Below, in pieces: positions 37,341 through 42,754 of a stretch of DNA of 64,000 nucleotides. Where the stretch lies: NCBI GenBank assembly GCA_034189165.1, contig JAXHVN010000028.1, forward strand, positions 7,988 through 71,987. Reading direction: 5' to 3'. Position 1 is the first letter of the stretch. Every line of letters starts with the position of its first letter. The position numbers were made by a program, and so were the translations under genes. This DNA is from JAASSS01 sp021767745. Lineage in GTDB: Bacteria > Pseudomonadota > Gammaproteobacteria > UBA5335. The notes beneath the pieces are model-generated. The model did no database searches. It was not told the DNA's origin and worked only from the letters and a program-made list of their open reading frames with translations.

Positions 37341-37882
37341 GGCATTGGCGCGGTCGGGCCCAGATCCTCGGTGCGGGTGATGAAGCGTCCCTTGCGCCGG
37401 TCGGCGAAGAACCATTCCAGCGTGTAGCGGATCGAGCGGAAGGCCAGTTCATCCCAAGGGATATCCGCCTCGGCGAACAGCGCGGTTTCCAGCGATTCCA
37501 CGCCTGGCGAGAAGTCGAGGTCCTGCAGGGCGGCACGGAAGAACAGATGGACCTGATCGATGTGCGGCAGGTTGACCATCGTGTAGAGCTCGCCGATCTC
37601 GACCCGGGCGTTGGCTTCCTCCAGCGTTTCGCGCTGGGCTCCCTCGCGCGTGCTCTCGCCGAGTTCCATGAAGCCGGCCGGCAGCGTCCAGGCGCCGCGG
37701 CGCGGCTCGATCGCCCGCCGGCACAGCAGCACATGGCCCTGCCACTCCGGGATGCAGCCGACCACCAGCTTGGGGTTCTCGTAGAACACCCGGTCGCAGT
37801 GCTCGCAGACGAAACGATGTCGATTGTCGCCCGCCGGCACGACACGGGTGACCGGATGGCCGCAGTTGCTGCAGAACTTCAT
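37325..37882 (-). CDS. Zinc-ribbon NUDIX hydrolase
   Basis: 185 aa. An N-terminal zinc ribbon (C4, C7, C26, C29) is followed by the NUDIX box at 70-92 (GFMELGESTREGAQRETLEEAN), which keeps the Arg and Glu residues, with Asn replacing the late Gly. Such proteins hydrolyse nucleoside diphosphate derivatives; the substrate is unknown. The ATG at 37882 places the zinc ribbon at the N-terminus; the longer reading to 37993 runs through a promoter region. Divergent from the exported paralogue array. Confidence 0.9.
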   Translation of the reverse strand: MKFCSNCGHPVTRVVPAGDNRHRFVCEHCDRVFYENPKLVVGCIPEWQGHVLLCRRAIEPRRGAWTLPAGFMELGESTREGAQRETLEEANARVEIGELYTMVNLPHIDQVHLFFRAALQDLDFSPGVESLETALFAEADIPWDELAFRSIRYTLEWFFADRRKGRFITRTEDLGPTAPMPQPRG

Positions 37883-37965
37883 GAAGGCTCTGTCGTTGAT
37901 GGCCGTGGCACGATCTGGGGCGCCGACGACTTGAACTTCGCTACCAGCGGTCGGTCTGACCGGCC

Positions 37966-37984
37966 GGCTGCAGGAAATGCAGCC
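37966..37984. repeat. Perfect 7-bp inverted repeat abutting a -10 element
   Basis: GGCTGCA (37966-37972) and TGCAGCC (37978-37984) flank a 5-base spacer, GGAAA. The right arm ends at the base before TATAAT. Its place where a -35/-10 spacer would be makes it a candidate operator; an RNA role is unlikely because it lies upstream of the expected start of transcription. Confidence 0.55.
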
Positions 37985-37990
37985 TATAAT
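37985..37990 (+). promoter_or_regulatory. -10 element (TATAAT) of the first exported paralogue gene
   Basis: Consensus TATAAT, rare in this GC-rich DNA, 80 bases upstream of the start codon of the first paralogue. No recognisable -35 at 16-18 bases, where the inverted repeat sits instead, suggesting activator dependence or repression. Confidence 0.6.
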
Positions 37991-38070
37991 CACACGCTAG
38001 AACGGGCCGCGGAAGAAAGGTCCGGGTGGAGCAGGGGAACTGGCTTCACAAATGAGTTAGGGAGAAAGTT

Positions 38071-38643
38071 ATGGAACTCAAGCATCTGTTTGCCGCCGCC
38101 GCCATCGCCGCCGTGCCCTTTGCCGCGCAGGCTGAACTTAAGCCGATGCAGACGCAGGAGCTGCGCGCCGTGGAAGGTCAGGGCGTGATCGGCGTCAATG
38201 TGCTGACGGCCATCGATAACCTGGTGAACCTGGGTGAGCTGGATGAGGCCGAGCTGCTGGACAACCTGGTGGATCTGGGCGCCATCGATTCCGCCTATGA
38301 CGCCGAGGGGCCGCTGAAGAGCGCGATCGATGAACTGATCGATCTGGGCGAGTTGGACGCGTTCGAGCCGGTCGACAATTCGCTGAGCCTCGGTAGCATC
38401 GATGAGCGTATCGACTTGGCCGATCTCGCCAATCTGGACGATGTCGTTGTCGACAAGCGCATCAGCCAGCTGAACAATCGCGCCGAGCGCCGTGACAACG
38501 CGGCGGCCTTCCTGCGGGGCCTGGGCACCAATCCGGAGTTGTACAGCACGCTGACGGGCGCCACGATCGGCGCCGTGCTGGAAGCCAAGGCTGATTTCGC
38601 CCAGCGCCGTGCCACGTTCCTCGGCAATACCTTCAGCGACTAG
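38071..38643 (+). CDS. Exported acidic repeat protein, ELRAVxGQG paralogue 1
   Basis: 190 aa, not recognised as a named family. Residues 1-21 are a signal peptide with an AQA cleavage site. The mature protein begins ELKPMQTQELRAVEGQG (22-38) and then carries degenerate acidic repeats: AIDNLVNLGELD (47-58), LLDNLVDLGAID (62-73), AIDELIDLGELD (85-96), SIDERIDLADL (109-119). A basic region follows (129-141: RISQLNNRAERR) and a C-terminal part ending RRATFLGNTFSD. No cysteine. AGGGAG ribosome binding site 7 bases before ATG, own promoter, strong terminator. The MxxxEL..V.GQ pattern recalls DUF6160/FilA-like exported proteins, which is inference only. Function unknown. Confidence 0.8.
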   Translation: MELKHLFAAAAIAAVPFAAQAELKPMQTQELRAVEGQGVIGVNVLTAIDNLVNLGELDEAELLDNLVDLGAIDSAYDAEGPLKSAIDELIDLGELDAFEPVDNSLSLGSIDERIDLADLANLDDVVVDKRISQLNNRAERRDNAAAFLRGLGTNPELYSTLTGATIGAVLEAKADFAQRRATFLGNTFSD

Positions 38644-38665
38644 CTTCACGCTTGATGTCTGAACT

Positions 38666-38697
38666 GCGAAGGCCGCCTCCGGGCGGCCTTCGCTTTT
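38666..38697 (+). terminator. Rho-independent terminator after paralogue 1
   Basis: Perfect 12-bp stem GCGAAGGCCGCC / GGCGGCCTTCGC with a TCCG loop, followed by TTTT. Lies 22 bases after the stop codon. It is one of the only two textbook intrinsic terminators I found in the window. Confidence 0.93.
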
Positions 38698-38760
38698 CTG
38701 GGTGATCGCTGCGCCTCGGTATGGCCGGGGCAGATTGTCCGCATTAGCCGTGCTCTCATC

Positions 38761-38778
38761 GATGTAAGTAAGATGTAA
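38761..38778 (+). promoter_or_regulatory. Direct-repeat candidate activator site upstream of paralogue 2
   Basis: Two exact GATGTAA copies (38761-38767 and 38772-38778) separated by GTAA, a period of 11 bases, i.e. one helical turn. This is the geometry of OmpR/PhoB-type response-regulator boxes. The site ends 33 bases before the TATAGT -10, a suitable place for an activator. The regulator is not identified. Confidence 0.45.
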
Positions 38779-38811
38779 CAAAAACGTAATGAAGCAGTGA
38801 TGGTTTGTGAC

Positions 38812-38817
38812 TATAGT
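38812..38817 (+). promoter_or_regulatory. -10 element (TATAGT) of paralogue 2
   Basis: TATAGT within a 60-base stretch (38761-38820) that has only 20 G/C. No consensus -35 is present, which fits an activated promoter. The start codon is 70 bases further on. Confidence 0.5.
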
Positions 38818-38823
38818 TAGTCT

Positions 38824-38853
38824 CGCTACTGGCGTTGCTTACGCATGGTAGCG
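38824..38853 (+). promoter_or_regulatory. Leader hairpin upstream of paralogue 2
   Basis: Nested complementarity CGCTAC/GTAGCG (38824-38829 with 38848-38853) around GCGT/ACGC with loop TGCTT forms a stable hairpin at the expected 5' end of the mRNA. Further down, TGCAC/GTGCA can pair around the sequence before the ribosome binding site. It could stabilise the message or affect translation. Confidence 0.4.
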
Positions 38854-38887
38854 CCCCTAACCCGTATGCACATGGGAGTGCAAGTTC

Positions 38888-39346
38888 ATGAACCTGAAGA
38901 CGATGTTTGCCGCTGGCGCGCTGGCCGCGTTGCCCTTGGTCGCCCAGGCCGAGATGACGCCGATGGTCGACGCCGAAATGCGCGCCGTACAGGGCCAGGG
39001 TCCGATCCTGGACTACACCCTGTTCGTGGTCGAAGAGCTGGTCGATCTGGGCGAGCTCGACACGTTCGATGACGTGCTGGTCGACATCCTTGCCGCCCTG
39101 GATGTTCTGATCGATCCCGAGGAGCCGGATCTCCTCATCGATCTGACCGTCCTGCCGGATGTTTTTGGTGATTCGGTCGCTGAGACGCGCGCCAACATCG
39201 CTGATCTGTATGCCTTCCGCGCCGAGTTGAACGAAGGTGTGGCGGATCTGGTGCCGAACTTCACCGTGGTCGGTGACGTGGTGGACGCCAAGCTGGCATC
39301 GCGCGTCGCTCGTTTTGATCTGCTGGGTGGTCTGATCGCCCCGTAG
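38888..39346 (+). CDS. Exported acidic protein, ELRAVxGQG paralogue 2
   Basis: 152 aa. Signal peptide 1-21 (MFAAGALAALPLVAQA), nearly superimposable on paralogue 1. The mature part has EMTPMVDAEMRAVQGQG (22-38) with every conserved position at the same residue number as in the two neighbours, then ELVDLGELDTFDDVLVD (50-66) and acidic LIDPEEPDLLIDL (74-86). The C-terminal ELNEGVADLVPNFTVVGDVV (113-132) matches paralogue 3. No cysteine. GGGAG lies 9 bases before ATG. Own promoter region and terminator. Function unknown; periplasmic or secreted by prediction. Confidence 0.8.
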   Translation: MNLKTMFAAGALAALPLVAQAEMTPMVDAEMRAVQGQGPILDYTLFVVEELVDLGELDTFDDVLVDILAALDVLIDPEEPDLLIDLTVLPDVFGDSVAETRANIADLYAFRAELNEGVADLVPNFTVVGDVVDAKLASRVARFDLLGGLIAP

Positions 39347-39372
39347 GGTGCGCCTGACGGATCGAATTGAAG

Positions 39373-39403
39373 GAAGGCCGCCTGCGGGCGGCCTTCTCTG
39401 TTT
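39373..39403 (+). terminator. Rho-independent terminator after paralogue 2
   Basis: 10-bp stem GAAGGCCGCC / GGCGGCCTTC with a TGCG loop, followed by a pyrimidine-rich TCTGTTTC. Nearly the same as the terminator after paralogue 1 (stem core and loop differ at one base), consistent with duplication of a gene-plus-terminator unit. Confidence 0.85.
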
Positions 39404-39496
39404 CGGGCGGTTGCCTGCTCTAGATTCGCTGGTATGCCACCCGACAATGTCCGGTTTGTGCTTATCCTGATCCGTGCCAATCCATGAGGAGTTCCG

Positions 39497-39952
39497 ATGA
39501 AGGGAAAGACGATGCTGGTGGCCTGCGCTGCGCTGTGGCTGCCCGCCGCCGCAACGGCGCAGTTCCAGCCCATGAGCGAATCCGAGTTGCGTGCCGTGCA
39601 GGCGCAGGGACCGCTGCTCGATGCCGGGCTGCAGGTGATCGAGGCGCTGATCGATCTGGAGGAGCTGGAGGATTTCGATCCGCTACAGGATCTCATCGCG
39701 GCGCTGGACGAGCTGATCGATCCGGGGGAGTTGGACGCGGTATTCGATCCAACGCTGATCCCCGGCCTGATCGAACAGTCCATCGACGAGGCGCGGACGG
39801 CGAAGGCCGACCGGCTCGCCCGGCGTGCGCTGTACAACGAGGGCGTGGCCGGGCTGCTGCCGGCACGCACGCTGGTGGGCCAGGTCGCGGGCAACGGCCT
39901 GACGGCGCGGGCCGACTGGTTGCGGCTGCAGGAGAGCCTCTGGCGCCCCTGA
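39497..39952 (+). CDS. Exported acidic protein, ELRAVxGQG paralogue 3
   Basis: 151 aa. Signal peptide about 1-21 (MLVACAALWLPAAATA). The mature part starts QFQPMSESELRAVQAQG (22-38), where the first Gly of GQG-type paralogues is Ala36. Acidic helices follow: ALIDLEELEDFDPLQDLIAALDELIDPGELD (50-80). The C-terminus YNEGVAGLLPARTLVGQV (113-130) matches paralogue 2. One Cys only, inside the signal peptide. GAGGAG lies 5 bases before ATG. No textbook terminator follows; instead a paired element lies between it and the tRNA. Most diverged and most GC-rich of the three. Confidence 0.78.
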   Translation: MKGKTMLVACAALWLPAAATAQFQPMSESELRAVQAQGPLLDAGLQVIEALIDLEELEDFDPLQDLIAALDELIDPGELDAVFDPTLIPGLIEQSIDEARTAKADRLARRALYNEGVAGLLPARTLVGQVAGNGLTARADWLRLQESLWRP

Positions 39953-39957
39953 TCGCA

Positions 39958-40015
39958 GCGACGTGTCGATAGGCGGCGGACCGCCTCGGTGCGCGGCCCG
40001 CCGCACCGACGTCGC
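39958..40015. other. Self-complementary element between paralogue 3 and tRNA-Leu
   Basis: An outer stem GCGACG (39958-39963) with CGTCGC (40010-40015) encloses two adjacent hairpins: GGCGG-CGGA-CCGCC (39972-39985) and TCGGTGCG (39986-39993) with CGCACCGA (40002-40009). The parts abut with no spacer on three of four sides, giving a compact three-way-junction shape on either strand. No U-run follows. Could act as a two-way 3'-end structure for paralogue 3 and the tRNA transcript. Confidence 0.45.
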
Positions 40016-40018
40016 AGG

Positions 40019-40105
40019 TGGTGCCGGGAGCGAGGGTCGAACTCGCACTCTGTTACCAGAACCGGATTTTGAGTCCGGCGCGTCTACCAGTTCCGCCATC
40101 CCGGC
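40019..40105 (-). tRNA. tRNA-Leu (anticodon CAA)
   Basis: 87 bases including an encoded CCA (40019-40021). The 7-bp acceptor stem GCCGGGA/TCCCGGC, the anticodon stem CCGGA/TCCGG with loop CTCAAAA (anticodon CAA, reading UUG), a long variable arm as expected for class II tRNA-Leu, and a T-arm with GTTCGAC are all visible. A TATACT -10 lies 10 bases upstream on the same strand. Convergent with the exported paralogue genes, divergent from queA. Confidence 0.97.
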
Positions 40106-40114
40106 CGGCCAGCG

Positions 40115-40120
40115 AGTATA
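40115..40120 (-). promoter_or_regulatory. -10 element (TATACT) of tRNA-Leu
   Basis: TATACT on the minus strand, 10 bases before the mature 5' end of the tRNA. No obvious -35. Confidence 0.5.
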
Positions 40121-40172
40121 GAGCAAGGCTTCGGCTCTGCGCAGCCGCACAATGCCTGTACCATGCGCGGCC

Positions 40173-41186
40173 ATGTCCCTGGCCGACTATCACTTCGATC
40201 TGCCGCCCGAGCTGATCGCGCAGACGCCGTTGCCACGGCGTCGTGATGCCCGCCTGCTGCACCTCGGCGTGGACGGGCCGGTGGACCGCCAGATGGCGGC
40301 GCTGCCGACGATCCTGCGGCCGGGCGATCTGCTGGTCTTCAACGACACCCGCGTGATTCCGGCCCGCCTGCAAGGGCACAAGGCGAGCGGCGGCGCGGTC
40401 GAGCTCATGGTCGAGCGCGTTACCGCGACGCACGAGGTTCGCGCCTTCATCGGTGCCAGCAAGTCGCCCGCCGCCGGCGCGACGCTCACCTTCGGTCCGG
40501 ACGAGGCGCAGGTGCTCGGGCGGGAAGGCCGGCTCTTCCGGGTCCGCTTCGCCGCGCCAGTGGCCGAGGTGCTCGCCCGCCAGGGGCAGGTGCCGCTGCC
40601 GCCCTACATCGATCGGGCGCCGGCGGCAGCGGATGCGGCGCGCTATCAGACGGTCTTCGCGCGCGTGCCGGGGGCGGTGGCAGCGCCCACGGCGGGGCTG
40701 CACTTCGACGCGCCACTGCTCGAGGCGCTGGCGGCGCAGGGCATCGGCCGAGCCTTCGTCACGCTGCACGTCGGCGCCGGCACCTTCGCGCCGCTGCGCG
40801 AGCAGGCGCTGGCCGACAACCGCCTGCACGCGGAATGGCTGGAAGTGAGCGAGGCCACCTGCCAGGCGATCGCCGCCACCCGCGCGGCGGGTGGGCGCAT
40901 CGTCGCCGTCGGCACGACCAGCGCGCGGGCGCTGGAGACGGCCGCTGCCGGCGGCGAGCCGGCGCCCTATGCCGGTGAGACCGAGCTGTTCATCCAGCCC
41001 GGCTACCGGTTTCGCGGCGTCGACCTGTTGCTGACCAACTTCCATCTGCCGCAGTCCAGTCTGCTGGTACTGGTGGCGGCCTTCGCCGGGCGCGAACGCG
41101 TGCTGGCGGCCTATCGCCATGCCGTCGCCGCCCGCTACCGCTTCTACAGCTATGGCGATGCGTGCCTGCTGGAGCCGGGGACGTGA
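40173..41186 (+). CDS. queA: tRNA preQ1(34) S-adenosylmethionine ribosyltransferase-isomerase
   Basis: 337 aa. It transfers and isomerises the ribosyl moiety of SAM onto preQ1 in tRNA to form epoxyqueuosine. Motifs are ADYHFDLPPELIAQTPLPRRRDARLL, GDLLVFNDTRVIPARL, PGAVAAPTAGLHF, TLHVGAGTFAPLR and GYRFRGVDLLLTNFHLPQSSLLVLVAAFAG. Start at the third ATG (40173) fits family N-termini; two upstream in-frame codons add 7 residues. tgt overlaps its stop by four bases. Confidence 0.96.
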   Translation: MSLADYHFDLPPELIAQTPLPRRRDARLLHLGVDGPVDRQMAALPTILRPGDLLVFNDTRVIPARLQGHKASGGAVELMVERVTATHEVRAFIGASKSPAAGATLTFGPDEAQVLGREGRLFRVRFAAPVAEVLARQGQVPLPPYIDRAPAAADAARYQTVFARVPGAVAAPTAGLHFDAPLLEALAAQGIGRAFVTLHVGAGTFAPLREQALADNRLHAEWLEVSEATCQAIAATRAAGGRIVAVGTTSARALETAAAGGEPAPYAGETELFIQPGYRFRGVDLLLTNFHLPQSSLLVLVAAFAGRERVLAAYRHAVAARYRFYSYGDACLLEPGT

Positions 41187-42307
41187 ACGACTTCACGCTG
41201 CTGGCGACGGATGGCACAGCACGCCGCGGCCGGCTGCGGCTGCACCATGGCGAGGTGGAAACCCCGGCCTTCATGCCGGTCGGCACCTATGGCACGGTGA
41301 AGGCGATGACGCCCGAGGAACTCGAGGCGATGGACGCCCACATCGTGCTCGGCAACACCTTCCATCTGATGTTGCGGCCCGGGCTGGATGTGATTGCCGC
41401 GCATGGCGGCCTGCATCGCTTCATGCACTGGGAGCGGCCCATCCTGACCGACTCCGGCGGTTTCCAGGTCTTCAGCCTCGCCGAGCTGCGCCGGCTCGAC
41501 GAACGGGGCGTGCGCTTCCGCTCGCCCATCGATGGCGACGAGGTTTTCCTCAGCCCCGAGATCTCCATGCAGGTGCAGCACGCGTTGGCTGCCGACGTGG
41601 TCATGGTGTTCGACGAGTGCACGCCATATCCGGCCGAGCGCGAACAGGCGCGCGAATCGATGGCCCTGTCGCTGCGCTGGGCCGAGCGCAGCCGGCGCGA
41701 GCACGACGCGCTGGGTAATGCCAACGCGCTGTTCGGCATCGTGCAGGGGGGCATGTACGCGGCGCTGCGGGCCCAGAGCCTGGCCGGGCTGCAGGCGATC
41801 GGCTTCGACGGCTATGCCATCGGCGGACTGTCGGTCGGTGAGCCCGAGCACGAGCGCCTGCATGTGCTCGATGCGCTGCTGCCGGCCATGCCGACGGCGC
41901 AGCCGCGCTATCTGATGGGCGTCGGCCGGCCGGAGGACCTGGTCGAGGCGGTGGCCCGTGGCGTGGACATGTTCGACTGCGTCATGCCGACCCGCAACGC
42001 GCGCAACGGGCACCTGTTCACGCACCGCGGCGTGGTGCGCATCCGTCACGCCGCCCACCGGCTGGACGACGGCCCGCTCGATGCCGACTGCGACTGCACC
42101 ACCTGCCGCCACTACAGCCGCGCCTACCTGCGCCATCTGGAGCGCAGCGGCGAGATCCTGTTCAGCCGGCTCGCCTCGCTGCACAACCTGCACTACTACC
42201 AGCGGCTGATGCAGGGCATGCGCAGCGCCATCGCCGAGGGCGGCTTCGCCCGCTTCCGCGCGGACTTCTACGCTGCGCGGGAATTGCCCGTGCCGGCTAT
42301 GTCATAA
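41183..42307 (+). CDS. tgt: Queuine (preQ1) tRNA-ribosyltransferase
   Basis: 374 aa. It exchanges guanine-34 for preQ1 in GUN-anticodon tRNAs. Motifs are NTFHLMLRPG, ILTDSGGFQVFSL with a catalytic Asp, GIVQGGMY, GYAIGGLSVGE, MFDCVMPTRNARNG with the nucleophilic Asp, and the zinc site CDCTTCRHYSRAYLRHL. GTG start at 41183 overlaps queA by GTGA and has GGGG upstream; the longer GTG reading within queA is not needed. yajC follows after 54 bases. Confidence 0.96.
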   Translation: MNDFTLLATDGTARRGRLRLHHGEVETPAFMPVGTYGTVKAMTPEELEAMDAHIVLGNTFHLMLRPGLDVIAAHGGLHRFMHWERPILTDSGGFQVFSLAELRRLDERGVRFRSPIDGDEVFLSPEISMQVQHALAADVVMVFDECTPYPAEREQARESMALSLRWAERSRREHDALGNANALFGIVQGGMYAALRAQSLAGLQAIGFDGYAIGGLSVGEPEHERLHVLDALLPAMPTAQPRYLMGVGRPEDLVEAVARGVDMFDCVMPTRNARNGHLFTHRGVVRIRHAAHRLDDGPLDADCDCTTCRHYSRAYLRHLERSGEILFSRLASLHNLHYYQRLMQGMRSAIAEGGFARFRADFYAARELPVPAMS

Positions 42308-42361
42308 TCGCGCCCGTCACGTCGGCCCCGCGCCGGCGTTTGCCTTTTCGGGAGCTGCATC

Positions 42362-42694
42362 ATGTCTTTGTTCATCAACGATGCCTGGGCGCAGGCCGCC
42401 GGTGGCGGTGAGCCGAACTTCCTGGTCAGCCTGCTGCCGCTCGTTGTCCTGTTCGCCCTGTTCTACTTCCTGCTGATCCGGCCGCAGACGAAGCGGGCCA
42501 AGGAGCACCGGGAGATGATCGCCGCCGTCGCCAAGGGTGACGAGATCGTCACCACCGGCGGGCTGGCCGGCCGGGTGACCGAGGTCGGCGAGAGCTTCCT
42601 GGAGCTCGGCATCGCCGAGGGCGTGACGGTGAAGGTCCAGAAGCAGGCCGTCTCGACCATTCTGCCCAAGGGCTCGCTGAAGCCGAAACGCTGA
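42362..42694 (+). CDS. yajC: Preprotein translocase subunit YajC
   Basis: 110 aa with one membrane helix (about 20-40) and the family motif FYFLLIRPQTKRAKEHREMI followed by GDEIVTTGGLAGRV. It is an accessory of the SecDF complex. A GGGAG site precedes the ATG. tgt-yajC-secD-secF is the classical order. Confidence 0.96.
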   Translation: MSLFINDAWAQAAGGGEPNFLVSLLPLVVLFALFYFLLIRPQTKRAKEHREMIAAVAKGDEIVTTGGLAGRVTEVGESFLELGIAEGVTVKVQKQAVSTILPKGSLKPKR

Positions 42695-42754
42695 CGTCAC
42701 CGGCGTGGCCGCTCACCGTCCCATCCACCCCCGACTCCGCCTGCAGGCGCCCGC

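Noticed and set aside
39411..39470. A sigma-70 promoter for paralogue 3 (TTGCCT ... TATGCC, or TATCCT further down)
   Set aside because: Hexamers are weak and two alternatives compete; a promoter is likely somewhere here but I cannot place it.
38071..39952. Paralogues as double-glycine leader bacteriocins
   Set aside because: The ELRAVxGQG motif recalls such leaders, but it lies after a complete Sec signal, the motif is GQG rather than GG, the mature parts are long and acidic, and no peptidase-containing ABC transporter or immunity gene is near.
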